This document shows, piece by piece, positions 21,892 through 31,959 of a DNA stretch of 64,000 nt. Under the pieces are notes generated by a model. That model was not told the DNA's origin, did no database searches, and worked only from the letters and a program-made list of their open reading frames with translations. Origin of the DNA: Nitrospira sp. Its GTDB lineage: Bacteria > Nitrospirota > Nitrospiria > Nitrospirales > Nitrospiraceae. The DNA is taken from NCBI GenBank assembly GCA_022843785.1, contig JALHMZ010000005.1:1-64000 (forward strand), in the 5' to 3' direction. The position numbers and the translations under genes are program-made. Every line of letters starts with the position of its first letter. Position 1 is the first letter of the stretch.

Positions 21892-24800
21892 TCAATCTCG
21901 CTGATGAACCCAGCTTACAAAACGACTACCATAGTCAGGGGTCGTAGTCTGCGTTTGGCTGAACGCTCCCGTGCTTTGCTGGAAGTTGAGAGTTCCACTC
22001 TCACCCAGATGCATCGTTCCCGACGACGCCAACCCGATGCCGAGACTGATTTTTGTCGTCACGTTGGTATTTAAGCCGGACACAGCCGTGCCAATCACCG
22101 GCGCGGTCGAGGCCGTTCCGGTTTTGTAGAACAAGGCATAGAGATAACTCTGGCCGTCCGAGGAGCAGAAGTCATTGGTCGGACTGAAGGTCGGAAAGAA
22201 AATCGTCCCGGCAATCAACGTGGGATTGACCACCGACCGTTCGGCGCCATAGACAACCCCTCCTATTGTCACAGGCCCGGGCAGGGTTACCCGCCATCCA
22301 TCCTTGCTTTGAACAAGACCAACCATTGACGTGGCCCCGGTGCCGTTGAACGTCGTGACACCTGGGTTAGTGGGATCAGTCACTTGATTAGTCGCCCCGC
22401 TGCAAATCAGGCAGATGACCGCATTCGTCGCATCCACAAGATCATCATCCCAGCAGTTAAAGGTGCTCAACTCCGTACAGGCGCCGTTCACAACAGAGTC
22501 TTTGATCCCATAGAGGCGTTGAATGCTGTTATCGACCTTGTCAATATTGGCAAAGTACCGTCCTGTGCCGAAGAACACCCAGACCAAATTGGCGTCATCA
22601 ATCGTCACAGCAGGAGCTGCAGCCATTGGCCCGACCTCAAAAGTCGTCCCGGATGGAGTATCGTAGAAGGTATCGATCACCTCGGTCGGAGTGCGATCCA
22701 CTCCATTCGGGATTCCCCATGTCATCGGAGTACAGGGATTGGCTGGACAATTCATTTTCAGGCGATACATTTTGCCACGCCACGGCAACGTCCCATCATG
22801 AGCCGTCCGGCCGACATAGGCCACATCGGTTCGCCAATCCAGATCCTTATCGACCGCGACAACATGCCCCATAAATGATTTCCACGATCCAATCGGCATT
22901 CGAGTCACATTGACAAACCCCACTCCTGGCCCTGCCTTTAAGTCCACGACATACAACTTGGCCGTCTGAGCCGTGGCAGGAAGAGGAGGCGTCGGCAGAT
23001 CTGCGCTATAACTATTGGGACCTGACCCGAAGATCACATACCACTTCTCATTTGTTGGATCGATAGAGGCATCTGTCGTTGGATTCATACGGGCGACGGC
23101 CGGGTAGGACGTCGTCAATCCCAACCCCGCAGACCCGAAGCTCCACAAGAGTTTCGGGGCAACTTCCGGATTGGTGATATCGAGCACAAAGTACGCGCTG
23201 TAGAAGGTCCTCGGTACTCCACCAATCGTCACCGTCATCGGCTGGGCCCCGCCACCGGCCATACAGCTTCCACAACTGCCGCCCAGGCGGAATCCGCCGA
23301 TCAGAATCGTTCCCCACCCGCCGGGATGGTCGGCATCGTTCGCAAAGATTCTCGCCTCAGCGATAGTCGGTTTCAGATCGACATAATACACATGCGAGTA
23401 GTCGGTCCTGGCCAACCATTGCAACTGCGGCAAGAGTTGATAGGGGACAAACGACCAGAGTTCCGCGCCGAGATTTGCTCCACTCGAATTATCGGTAGGA
23501 TTTTTCGTATACCATCCGTGCTCGACCGTGCCCGGCGTGGCCGGGTTGTCTCCCTTATGATAAAAGCCTCCGTTGAACGCGTGGAGCATCCCGTCATTCG
23601 CGCCGACATAGACCACCTGGCGCCTTGTCCGATACTGTTGATAAAAGTCCGTGTAGGTTCCATCTCCATACTGGAGATCGTATCGGGATCTGGGAGCGCC
23701 CACCACCGTGGGCGTCGAATGGATCGGATCACCCAGCTTCCAGACATTATATGATCCGCTGCCGATAGGAACTTCGAGCATCCGCGTCCGTAATCCGGGG
23801 ACCTCTCTACCAAGGATAAACTCGATCAGGCTTGTAGCGTTGGACCCTCCTGTACAGGTGTCGCCCGCATAGCGGAGGTACTCGCGCAGCTGCGGACAAT
23901 TCGCCGTACTGAAGTTCATCTCTTCACCGGCATCGACCAAGCCGTCGTTGTCCTGATCTACCCAGGTCAGCACATTGCGGGAACTCCAATTCGTCAGTGC
24001 CAGCTCCTTTCCCGCCTCCCAGATCGGTGTAATCGATTTGAGATCACTGGTGATGACCGGAGTCGCACTGTCTGCCACTCCATCTCCGTTCAAATCATTG
24101 AATTTATCGACCAGCACTTTTTTATACGTCGGACTTAAGGGGTTATTGTCGTACCGGGTGGTGACGATGAGATCCTGCGTATAGTCCTGCACGCCATCCT
24201 GGACCGTATCTTCGCGAAAGTTTCCAAAGGCATCGACGAAGAGTGCGTGGGTATACCCGATCCATTTCACATTCGCGCCACCCTGTCCCACATCGTTTGT
24301 GAAAAAGTAGGCTTGGTAGACGCTGCCTTCACCTGTGGCTGACGTGGCCAATACCGAAATCGACGTACCCGAGGCGCTTTTCCTGAGGATGGCTGTAATG
24401 GTGGCCATCAGCCGTTCCTGCAAGTCGTCCACGTTTGCGGACTCGAAATAGTTATCGGGGACGCCGTCGGTTCCAGGCGCTCCGGTCGCATTGATCACCT
24501 GGTCCCATTCCGAAACGAGGTCCGGCACATTGTTGCCGTTGGTATCCTCGAAACCGCCGAGTTGCGCTGTGTGCATGAGGAGTTCCCGCCCGGAAATATC
24601 CCCGAAGGCATAGAATGTGTAGACCGTCACATTCTGCAAACCAGGCAGACAATGACCGGTGACACCCAATACGGCGATCGTTCCATCCGCCGCTCCACTG
24701 CAAGGCCGCAGATCATTCGTGTGGGCCCAGTAGGCCACGTCATCGAGATGGTGCCTGCCGTTGTCGGCATAGTCAGTTCGATGCTGCTTCAACAACACGT

Positions 24801-26235
24801 TCGGCGGGGTAGCCGGATCACTATTGCAGGTGGCCCCTGGCGGATCGACAAATGGCACTCCTCGATTTCCAATGCAGTAGGTGCCGGCATACGGTTGCGC
24901 GTTCAGATTGGCATAATCCCGTATTCCGGCGGGAACACTCACGTCCTGCGTCGGCGTTCCGTCCGTCACAAGAATCACGAAGGTCTTGCAACAGGGGACC
25001 TGGACCGAACTGGCGGCCCAAGAAGGGGTATGGTTGCTGCCGAAGAAAAATGGATCGCGTCCACAGGCATTGTTGATATACCCGGCTGGACACACTTCCG
25101 GTGCGGTGAGCGCCGAGATCTCCGCAGCCCCGATCGAGCCTGTTCCGCTGGCACCAAATCCCACTCCGTTCGAGATTCCTCCGGAATACGCAATGGGGTA
25201 TACATACGATCCTGGCAGGTATGTAGAATTGATCTGCGCCACATATCGCATGGTTTCGTACAGTGACTCTGAAAGCGGCGTCCAGGTGGAAGGGAACGAC
25301 TCTTGAACCGCATCCACCATCGCGGCCGTATTGGTATTAAAGGTCTCTATTCCTGTGCCCGCAAAATCGATGGATTGCCGAGACCCCACACCGACCAACA
25401 TACGAGCCCCGTCGCCCGCCGGTTTAAATTCAAAAAGTCCGAAACGCGCCTGAGGCCCGATCTGCTGAATGACACCTGTCGGCTCAGTGCTGTATCCAAT
25501 TTTCAACTCATACCTTCTTACGCTGTAGCCATCTCCGCAATTGGCATCGAATGTGCTGTCGTTATCCACGCAGAAATAGGCGGTGGCCACTCCGATCCAA
25601 AGCTGCGCCGGGCTCCCCGCTCTGTCGGCTAATGGAATTCTTCCCACGTAGGTTGAAACACCTGCTCCGCCGGCAAAGTCGGTATCTGTGATCTCAGTAT
25701 TGACTCCCTGCGCCTGCGCCCGAACGGTCTTCAATGCAGGAGTTCCATAGGCCGGACAGGTTCCGTCAGCTGCCCGAGCCATAAAACAGTCGCCACCGAT
25801 CATCGATTTCTTCATGGCATCGAACCGGCGGAAGGTCGCGAAATTGAGAAAGTTCCCATCCCACTCGGTGTTGGAACACGCCGTCGACAACGCGGCCTTG
25901 GTTGTCGCAGGTTCAAAGCGCGCATCGGCTGTATCGTAGGTGTAGCAGCTGAGGGAATCGAAATACCCCGCAAATACAAACGTATTATCGAAAGGCCTAT
26001 CTCCCGCATCTCGACAGTCCCCGTCTGCAGGAACCGAGCGATCGCAAGCGAGTCCGCTCATGCTGCCTGAGTTGTCGAGCACCAGAATAATGTTCGGAGC
26101 CACTTGATCGGCGACGAAAGGCGGCACGGCATAGTATTGGTCCATCGTCTGGGCCTGCGCCGCAAGAGGCGCTGCCAAACAACTCACCAGCGCCAGCATG
26201 ACGGTTCCACGAAGTGCAGTAATACGGCTACTCAT
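21892..26235 (-). CDS. pilY1: Type IV pilus tip adhesin/assembly factor PilY1
   Basis: About 1447 residues. After a signal peptide (VMLALVSCLAAPLAAQAQ) comes a von Willebrand A-like domain with the MIDAS start DNSGS (54-58). The C-terminal third is the PilY1 beta-propeller, with VYVGANDGMLHAFNG near residue 880. Acidic Dx(D/N)xDG loops such as DQDNDGLVD and DLNGDGVAD are likely calcium sites. PilY1 sits at the pilus tip, primes assembly with minor pilins and mediates surface sensing. ATG at 26235, preceded by AGGAGG at about 6 bases, is better than the track start at 26274. The gene follows pilX-type minor pilins as in known pilus operons. Confidence 0.9.
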   Translation of the reverse strand: MSSRITALRGTVMLALVSCLAAPLAAQAQTMDQYYAVPPFVADQVAPNIILVLDNSGSMSGLACDRSVPADGDCRDAGDRPFDNTFVFAGYFDSLSCYTYDTADARFEPATTKAALSTACSNTEWDGNFLNFATFRRFDAMKKSMIGGDCFMARAADGTCPAYGTPALKTVRAQAQGVNTEITDTDFAGGAGVSTYVGRIPLADRAGSPAQLWIGVATAYFCVDNDSTFDANCGDGYSVRRYELKIGYSTEPTGVIQQIGPQARFGLFEFKPAGDGARMLVGVGSRQSIDFAGTGIETFNTNTAAMVDAVQESFPSTWTPLSESLYETMRYVAQINSTYLPGSYVYPIAYSGGISNGVGFGASGTGSIGAAEISALTAPEVCPAGYINNACGRDPFFFGSNHTPSWAASSVQVPCCKTFVILVTDGTPTQDVSVPAGIRDYANLNAQPYAGTYCIGNRGVPFVDPPGATCNSDPATPPNVLLKQHRTDYADNGRHHLDDVAYWAHTNDLRPCSGAADGTIAVLGVTGHCLPGLQNVTVYTFYAFGDISGRELLMHTAQLGGFEDTNGNNVPDLVSEWDQVINATGAPGTDGVPDNYFESANVDDLQERLMATITAILRKSASGTSISVLATSATGEGSVYQAYFFTNDVGQGGANVKWIGYTHALFVDAFGNFREDTVQDGVQDYTQDLIVTTRYDNNPLSPTYKKVLVDKFNDLNGDGVADSATPVITSDLKSITPIWEAGKELALTNWSSRNVLTWVDQDNDGLVDAGEEMNFSTANCPQLREYLRYAGDTCTGGSNATSLIEFILGREVPGLRTRMLEVPIGSGSYNVWKLGDPIHSTPTVVGAPRSRYDLQYGDGTYTDFYQQYRTRRQVVYVGANDGMLHAFNGGFYHKGDNPATPGTVEHGWYTKNPTDNSSGANLGAELWSFVPYQLLPQLQWLARTDYSHVYYVDLKPTIAEARIFANDADHPGGWGTILIGGFRLGGSCGSCMAGGGAQPMTVTIGGVPRTFYSAYFVLDITNPEVAPKLLWSFGSAGLGLTTSYPAVARMNPTTDASIDPTNEKWYVIFGSGPNSYSADLPTPPLPATAQTAKLYVVDLKAGPGVGFVNVTRMPIGSWKSFMGHVVAVDKDLDWRTDVAYVGRTAHDGTLPWRGKMYRLKMNCPANPCTPMTWGIPNGVDRTPTEVIDTFYDTPSGTTFEVGPMAAAPAVTIDDANLVWVFFGTGRYFANIDKVDNSIQRLYGIKDSVVNGACTELSTFNCWDDDLVDATNAVICLICSGATNQVTDPTNPGVTTFNGTGATSMVGLVQSKDGWRVTLPGPVTIGGVVYGAERSVVNPTLIAGTIFFPTFSPTNDFCSSDGQSYLYALFYKTGTASTAPVIGTAVSGLNTNVTTKISLGIGLASSGTMHLGESGTLNFQQSTGAFSQTQTTTPDYGSRFVSWVHQRD

Positions 26236-26306
26236 GGCACCCTCCTTGTTCTCTCTCGTCGCTCTCATGGCCACATGTCCTTCTTGCTTGCAACCGGTTA
26301 CCCCGG

Positions 26307-26690
26307 TTACTCCGGCAAAAACACGATCATCTGGTCGATTTTATCCGTAGTCCCTTTGAGGAGGTGGTATTTCACATCCAGATCCACCCGGATATCACGC
26401 TCAGATAACGGATCGTTATGACGATCCAAGATCGCGACCTCAGGCGCAAGGCTGAAAGTCTTGTGGTCAATCTGAATGGTTGTTTCATAGACGCCGGTTA
26501 TCTTGCCGTCCCTGTATAGAACCACTGCGGCCGGCGGCGCCTCCTCGGCGAAGGAAAAGGATGGCCCCAGCATCGCGATAAGAGTCAGGACAAGCACGAC
26601 GGTCGCGATCACGGGAGTAACCTGACAAACCGGCCCATTCGCAGGTAAATGGCGAAGACCTACGACCCAACTTTCAATGTTCCTATTCAT
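26307..26690 (-). CDS. Small exported protein in pilY1 operon
   Basis: A product of 127 residues with an N-terminal hydrophobic segment (VIATVVLVLTLIAMLGPSFSFA) and a compact beta-rich domain (GVYETTIQIDHKTFSLAPEV) ending in IDQMIVFLPE. ATG 26690 is chosen because GGAG lies 6 bases upstream. I do not recognise a named family. Small proteins of similar design often sit beside pilY1 in other bacteria and may help its folding or export; here that is inference from position between pilX and pilY1. Confidence 0.6.
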   Translation of the reverse strand: MNRNIESWVVGLRHLPANGPVCQVTPVIATVVLVLTLIAMLGPSFSFAEEAPPAAVVLYRDGKITGVYETTIQIDHKTFSLAPEVAILDRHNDPLSERDIRVDLDVKYHLLKGTTDKIDQMIVFLPE

Positions 26691-26740
26691 CGTGCGCTCC
26701 ATTTATCATTCTGCTCCTTGCAGTACCTCAAAGAGATCCC

Positions 26741-27349
26741 TTAGATCCCGGTTCGCTTCGTACAGCCTTCTCCGGTCTTCTGCAAGCAATCGAAGACGAC
26801 GACGACCCGGCTCGTCGCTCCCGTTGCAGCATTAGCCGCGGTACAGTCCACCCGATAGAAGGAATTGATAGAGAGTCCCTCTGTATCACCCAGATTGTCA
26901 CCGGCCTTTTGTTTCGAATACAGGAAGTCAATGTCTCCATTGATCACGTAGTTATTGACATTCATGGTGAGATTCGGCGCGTTGCCGGCTCCCACTGCCA
27001 CATCGGTGCTATTTCGATGCGTCATGGCACCGCTGATTTCCTGACCGAGAAACGCCGCGTTCAGCGCCGGGACCGGTCCCTGCGGAGCGACAACACCTGG
27101 GAGGGTGCGGTCCTCGATTCCCACGTTGATGATGCGCACCGCAGTGCCCACACAAGACTCCGCCGCATGGGTGCCCTCTTCGACCATTCGCACCGCACCT
27201 GCCATCGAGTTTTCCAGCCCGGTCATGGTAAGGGCGGCCACCCCCAACACACCGGTCATGAGCGTGAGGATCATCACGGTCATGAACGCGATCCCCCGCT
27301 CGTCGGAAGCAACCTTGAACATGCGTGAACCTGTTCTCTGATCTGGCAT
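26741..27349 (-). CDS. pilX: PilX-type minor pilin
   Basis: The product (202 residues) has an N-terminal segment RGIAFMTVMILTLMTGVLGVAALTMTGLE, the PilX_N pattern: a hydrophobic helix after Gly without the usual Glu at position 5. This is followed by EEGTHAAESCVGTAVRI. PilX forms part of the minor-pilin priming complex with PilV, PilW, FimT and PilY1. The C-terminal part is variable with paired cysteines. It is 5 bases downstream of pilW. Confidence 0.82.
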   Translation of the reverse strand: MPDQRTGSRMFKVASDERGIAFMTVMILTLMTGVLGVAALTMTGLENSMAGAVRMVEEGTHAAESCVGTAVRIINVGIEDRTLPGVVAPQGPVPALNAAFLGQEISGAMTHRNSTDVAVGAGNAPNLTMNVNNYVINGDIDFLYSKQKAGDNLGDTEGLSINSFYRVDCTAANAATGATSRVVVVFDCLQKTGEGCTKRTGI

Positions 27350-27354
27350 GATGT

Positions 27355-28635
27355 TTACCTTTGGTTTCTCAGTTCAACGGTCCTGGTGAGGATCCGTCTC
27401 CTGAATTGCTGATAGGCCTGCAGCTGCGCCGGCGTCGTATTGTCACCGAGTGCAAATAGTCCGGTTGCATGGTTGTGGTCGCTGACGATAGGAACCGGTC
27501 CGCCATGCACCATCACCTGATTGCCTTCGCCCATCCCCTGCTCGGTCCTCGTTTCTCGGGCCACGACACTGATCTGCACCATCCTAATGGTTTTCGGCTG
27601 CATGTTTGTGCCGAATGGATTGGCGTTCCCGAACCAATTTCTATCCGTAATGAAGTCGGCTTGATCGAAGCTGTTCGATAGATTGAGATCGTCAACCTGG
27701 CCATCCGGAGTGCCCGCATTGACCCGTGGGTCACACCCGTCGCAGGCGTAGGCCAGCTGAAGATCCTCTACTCCATCCATGATCGGGATGCAGGCATTCC
27801 CAAGAGCGTTGCACCTGGGTGGTGTATTCGGCGCCCCCACAACCCCCACGCCACGGACTAAGCAAGGCGCATTGCCCTGACAGAGATTGAGGGCATCCGG
27901 CGGCGGAATAACTTCGTATGTGATGCACTGCACCAGATACACTTGCGCGCCGTTGCCGAACTGAGCCTGTCCTGATATCGGAGGATTCACGTTAATCTGC
28001 ACAGGAGTCGTGCCGGTAATTCTCGAACCAGCGGCACCATTAATCGACACGGCCATACCCACGAGGGCGGCGGCGCCGCCCGGGATGGCATTTCCCATGG
28101 CCGTCGTGGCATTGGCAGGCAGCGGGATCGCTGCGATAGAAACAGTCGCCCCGCCGATCACAGCCGGTCCTCCTGCTGTAGCCACCTGCCACAGCGCTCC
28201 AGCCGCGGTAATTGAGTTGGTCATGGGCACGACCAAGGAGATACTGTCCGGCCCGAAATCTGCTCCCAAAGCGTTATTATCCCCGGGGACGATGGCAGCC
28301 GGCGCTCCATTGATCTGACAGTTGCCGACCGCTCCTAGCGTCGCCGCCGCAGGAAGCGGAGGGACTCCCGCCAGGCCCTGCATCCCGAATCCCGCCAGCT
28401 TGATATCGGCTGCGATCATGTCCAATGCGTTTCTTGCCGTGGCTTGCGTGTTGCCCACCTGGCTACTCGCCTGGGTCGTCTTCTGGCTCACTGTCAACGC
28501 GCCGAATCCAGCCGCGATGATCGCGGTCGACATGGCGGCTGCGATCATGAGTTCGGTGAGCGTGAATCCCTTCTCACTGTCACTCCGAATATCCTGTGAC
28601 TTGATCATGGACTCCCCCATCGATCGGCTGTTCAT
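27355..28635 (-). CDS. pilW: PilW-type minor pilin
   Basis: A type III prepilin signal EKG/FTLTELMIAAAMSTAIIAAG is followed by a large globular region of more than 350 residues with PilW-like sequence. It belongs to the pilus-tip initiation complex. The track start (28728) lies in the pilV gene; ATG 28635 (GGAA nearby) or 28608 would give a leader of 10-22 residues, and the choice is uncertain. Repeated Gly/Ala/Pro-rich stretches (GGAAALVGMAVSINGAAGS) occur in the globular part. It overlaps or abuts pilV and pilX in one operon. Confidence 0.83.
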   Translation of the reverse strand: MNSRSMGESMIKSQDIRSDSEKGFTLTELMIAAAMSTAIIAAGFGALTVSQKTTQASSQVGNTQATARNALDMIAADIKLAGFGMQGLAGVPPLPAAATLGAVGNCQINGAPAAIVPGDNNALGADFGPDSISLVVPMTNSITAAGALWQVATAGGPAVIGGATVSIAAIPLPANATTAMGNAIPGGAAALVGMAVSINGAAGSRITGTTPVQINVNPPISGQAQFGNGAQVYLVQCITYEVIPPPDALNLCQGNAPCLVRGVGVVGAPNTPPRCNALGNACIPIMDGVEDLQLAYACDGCDPRVNAGTPDGQVDDLNLSNSFDQADFITDRNWFGNANPFGTNMQPKTIRMVQISVVARETRTEQGMGEGNQVMVHGGPVPIVSDHNHATGLFALGDNTTPAQLQAYQQFRRRILTRTVELRNQR

Positions 28636-28658
28636 TATTTCCATACGCTTTTTCACAT

Positions 28659-29186
28659 TTATTCGGGAACGATCTGAGTTTGAAACGCGATGGTTCGTAG
28701 CCGCTGCGTTGGACTGCGATCGTTCCATTGAAGCTGCACAGTGACCTGAACGGTTCTGGACTGACTGGGAATCGGCAGAACCGGCGGGACAACCTGGACA
28801 ACGCCCTGCACGTTAGCCAAGTTTGTGGCGAGCACGAGCGCTCTCCACTGAGTGCAATCGCCTTGAACGGCTCGTGTTGCCATAATTGGCAGCAAGTCTG
28901 CCTTAAAGGGCGCTGCCGGGGGCGGTGCAGGAATTCCTCCAGCTAAGCAATTGCCGGGACCGACCGTCTGAAGATTATTGTAGGCCCACGCGTACCGGCG
29001 GTTGTTTTGAATTCGTTCCATCATGTCCGACGCGACGTTCGTCACAATGGTAAGGTCGTTGGCGTCCACATTTTTTGTGAATGACACGCCCTGCATCGCC
29101 GCCATCCCCATCACTCCCAAACCCAGGACCGTTGCCGACACCATCATTTCCACAAGGGTAAAGCCTCTTTCATGTCGTTTCTTCAT
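28659..29186 (-). CDS. pilV: PilV-type minor pilin
   Basis: The prepilin signal is MKKRHERG/FTLVEMMVSATVLGLGVMGM, with Gly at -1, Phe at +1 and Glu at +5, and the PilV-typical region ASDMMERIQNNRRYAW. The product is 175 residues from ATG 29186, which has GGAG 7 bases upstream. It is the second gene of the pilin operon after fimT. Confidence 0.86.
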   Translation of the reverse strand: MKKRHERGFTLVEMMVSATVLGLGVMGMAAMQGVSFTKNVDANDLTIVTNVASDMMERIQNNRRYAWAYNNLQTVGPGNCLAGGIPAPPPAAPFKADLLPIMATRAVQGDCTQWRALVLATNLANVQGVVQVVPPVLPIPSQSRTVQVTVQLQWNDRSPTQRLRTIAFQTQIVPE

Positions 29187-29233
29187 GGTGCTGCTCCATT
29201 CTAGGCTCCACATGAGTCGATCAGACCATCCGG

Positions 29234-29743
29234 TTAAGTGGCATTACGCACGCAAGGAGTAATTTGCTGCTTGCACCATGTCACCTTTCCAGAGGGCGCT
29301 AGAGAGATCGTATAAATCAGGTTCGGAAGACGGACGCTCTGCAACTGAATCGTCTGGGTTGCCAGAGGCAGCGTACTCAGACCTCGCGGGGTAAAGCCGA
29401 TCGGAGTGGCCGGCAAGGGAAGCACGAAGTTGACGTTCAAGGGCAATCTTTCCAAGCCCAGGGGAGCCGTGAATGTCACTTGACTTTCAGCGCCCACAAC
29501 ATTGGCCGGTGTCGCCACAATCATGGCATTGCGACTGATGGCTGCCGAGCGCGCAAAGAGTATGCGGTTATAGAGGTTGCTTGTCGCTTGATTCAGTTCG
29601 TACCGGGCGTACATCGCGGTGAAATTCGGGGCTGCAATTCCTGCTGCAATCCCAATGATGGCAGTAACAATCATGATCTCGACCAGCGTAAACCCACGCT
29701 GATTAGGTTCAGGACCTCTGCCTGTTCTTCGTTGATACAACAT
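29234..29743 (-). CDS. fimT: FimT/GspH-type minor pseudopilin
   Basis: The prepilin signal NQRG/FTLVEIMIVTAIIGIAAGIA precedes the FimT/GspH region (YNRILFARSAAISRNAMIVA). The product is 169 residues from ATG 29743, with AGGAG 5 bases upstream. It is the first gene of operon fimT-pilV-pilW-pilX-small protein-pilY1. In other species FimT can bind DNA at the pilus tip for natural transformation; no evidence for that is visible here. Confidence 0.85.
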   Translation of the reverse strand: MLYQRRTGRGPEPNQRGFTLVEIMIVTAIIGIAAGIAAPNFTAMYARYELNQATSNLYNRILFARSAAISRNAMIVATPANVVGAESQVTFTAPLGLERLPLNVNFVLPLPATPIGFTPRGLSTLPLATQTIQLQSVRLPNLIYTISLAPSGKVTWCKQQITPCVRNAT

Positions 29744-30102
29744 GGCGACTCCTGATCGAGCAAGGGGCATGCCGCTAACGATGGAGCACCGATGCGGCAC
29801 AACCATTTGTATTTGCTTTGATATTTATTTCTGGCGGTAAAGAGGTGCGCCACTTTTCGTGCAGACCGGCGACAATTTTCGGCGCGAGGCACGTAGAACG
29901 GTTTCGCCCCACACGCTGGGGACAGGAAACACACAGGCCGATTCGGCCTACTTTGCTCGTACTGATCGAGAGCCTACTGTGGCGTCCTCAGATAGCAGGA
30001 CGTCGTTGCCGGTTGAGATGTATCAGGCTCTCGTGAAGACTATCGGCTGACTGCGATTATTACAGGAGGGCTTGTGAAGAATACTTGAGCAAAGCTTTAC
30101 CT
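29744..30102. other. Intergenic region upstream of fimT operon
   Basis: About 360 bases without a supported gene. It should carry the fimT promoter on the minus strand. I saw no convincing sigma54 (GG-N10-GC) or sigma70 pair. A small hairpin AGGCCG/CGGCCT lies at 29935-29949 but lacks a T-run. Confidence 0.4.
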
Positions 30103-31947
30103 TCACTTGATTGCCACTGCCCGAACCTGCCGGTAGGTTGTTACGCCCTTGAGGATCTTCCGAATTCCGTCCTGCACCAACGTCACCATACCCTCTTGCA
30201 TGGCTTGTCGAAGCATGGTTGCCGTCTTGGATCGGGACTGCACCAGCCTCTTCAGTTCATCCGAGGCAAGCAAGAGCTCATGGATCGCTACCCGCCCCTT
30301 GAATCCGGTGCGATTGCACAACTCGCACCCTCGCCCCCGGTAGAGCTGAAGGTCGGAACAGGCAATCCCGAGCTTTGCCCATTCCTCCGTCCCATACCCA
30401 CAAGCAAGCTCATCATATTCCTGCCGCGACGGCTGATAGGCTTCTTTGCAAGAGCTGCATATTGCTTTGCACAACCGTTGGGCCAGTATGCCGAGCATGG
30501 AATCGGCGAAGTTAAACGAATCGCATCCCATGTCCAGTAACCGCGTAACTGTTTCTACGGCACTATTCGTGTGCAGCGTACTCAGCACCAGGTGACCCGT
30601 GAGAGACGCTTCGATCGCGATATCCGCCGTTTCCTTATCGCGCATCTCTCCAATCATGATGACATCGGGGTCAGCCCGAAGAAAGGCCCTCATGGCAGCG
30701 GCAAAGGTAAAGCCGATCTTGGAATGCACCTGGACCTGCCGAAGCCCTTCCTGCGTGATTTCGACCGGATCTTCCGCCGTCCAGATTTTTCGTTCATCCG
30801 TGTTGATGTGTTTCAGCACGGCGTGCAGCGTGGTCGTTTTACCTGATCCGGTCGGTCCTACACAGAGAATGATTCCATGCGGCCGCTCGGACAGCTCCTT
30901 CACGGCGCGCAACACGTCGGGGGAAAACTCCATTCCCTCCAGCGGCATCGTTTCCTTCATAGAAAGAAGGCGCAGAACGACATCCTCATTGTTTCCCGAT
31001 GTCGGCAACGTCGCCACCCGCAACTCGATGTCGTGATTGCGGGGCACATTGAAACGAATTTTCCCATCCTGAGGTTTCCGACTTTCAGCGATATCAAGAT
31101 TCGCCATGATCTTGATCCTCGACACGACGGCTCGCCGGTAGGCCGATGGAATCCGCATAGAGGTGAAACAGGTCCCGTCAACCCGGAAACGCACAGACAC
31201 GTCCTTCCGATCGGCATACGGCTCCACATGAATGTCCGAAGCACCCAGACGATGCGCCTCGGCAATGACTTGATTGACCAGCCGAATGATAACGGAATCG
31301 TTCTCATAGCCATGGGCGCTTTCCGATTGGCTTGCCGGTTCAGACCCTGCCTCGATAGCCAACTCTCCAAGAGTGTCGGCAAGCGATCCTATGCGAGGCC
31401 GGCTTGTCTCGGCAGAGAGCAGGCGTTCGATGTCACGCCTGAGCCCGACGGAAAATGTGATGGTCGTTCCCGGAAACGCTCGTTGAATGTCGAGGACCCG
31501 TTCATAATCTTGCGGATCGTTCGCAACGATGTGCAGGACCGCACCGTGACGCTGCAACGGAATCCATGCATGTTCTTTCAGATAGTCAAGGCTGAGATTC
31601 TTCATCAAGCCAGCTTCAGCGATCGTGTATTCATCAAGAGACAGGAACGGACAATGATAATACTGGCTGAGTGCCGCCCCAAGTTCTTCCTCTGACACGT
31701 GGTAGCAATTGAGCAGCAGCGCTTCCAGCTCAATTTCCTGGCTCGCGACTGCTTCGATTGCGTCGTCTAGCGTTGCCTGACTGATGAGGGTGCGATAGAC
31801 GGCATAGTCCCGGATGCTGCGAGTCCATGTGCGTTTGAACTGGGGCGACTGACAAGCTTTCTTCGGGAGAGCCATCGCGACGATGTGCGATGGCTTGTCC
31901 TGTGAGATTGCCGGCTCGATCACGATGTGGTCCTCTTTCAATGACAT
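30103..31947 (-). CDS. Type IV pilus/type II secretion assembly ATPase (PilB/GspE family)
   Basis: The product (614 residues) powers pilin polymerisation at the inner membrane. An N-terminal MshEN-like domain is followed by the ATPase core with HVEPYADRKDVSVRFRVDG, Walker A GPTGSGKTTT (near 360), the Asp box and MIGEMRDKETADIA, plus the zinc-binding tetra-cysteine CKAICSSC ... CELCNRTG typical of PilB/GspE. It follows the second minor-pilin set with a 12-base gap. No PilC platform or PilQ is in the window, so whether it serves pili or secretion is open; the pilin context favours type IV pili. Confidence 0.88.
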   Translation of the reverse strand: MSLKEDHIVIEPAISQDKPSHIVAMALPKKACQSPQFKRTWTRSIRDYAVYRTLISQATLDDAIEAVASQEIELEALLLNCYHVSEEELGAALSQYYHCPFLSLDEYTIAEAGLMKNLSLDYLKEHAWIPLQRHGAVLHIVANDPQDYERVLDIQRAFPGTTITFSVGLRRDIERLLSAETSRPRIGSLADTLGELAIEAGSEPASQSESAHGYENDSVIIRLVNQVIAEAHRLGASDIHVEPYADRKDVSVRFRVDGTCFTSMRIPSAYRRAVVSRIKIMANLDIAESRKPQDGKIRFNVPRNHDIELRVATLPTSGNNEDVVLRLLSMKETMPLEGMEFSPDVLRAVKELSERPHGIILCVGPTGSGKTTTLHAVLKHINTDERKIWTAEDPVEITQEGLRQVQVHSKIGFTFAAAMRAFLRADPDVIMIGEMRDKETADIAIEASLTGHLVLSTLHTNSAVETVTRLLDMGCDSFNFADSMLGILAQRLCKAICSSCKEAYQPSRQEYDELACGYGTEEWAKLGIACSDLQLYRGRGCELCNRTGFKGRVAIHELLLASDELKRLVQSRSKTATMLRQAMQEGMVTLVQDGIRKILKGVTTYRQVRAVAIK

Positions 31948-31959
31948 TGTGCGGTATTC

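Noticed and set aside
29744-30102. Sigma54 promoter before fimT
   Set aside because: No GG-N10-GC pair with flanking consensus was found on the minus strand; candidate TGGC sites had the wrong spacing.
30877-31695. 272 aa plus-strand ORF
   Set aside because: Antisense to the PilB/GspE ATPase, which is convincing throughout.
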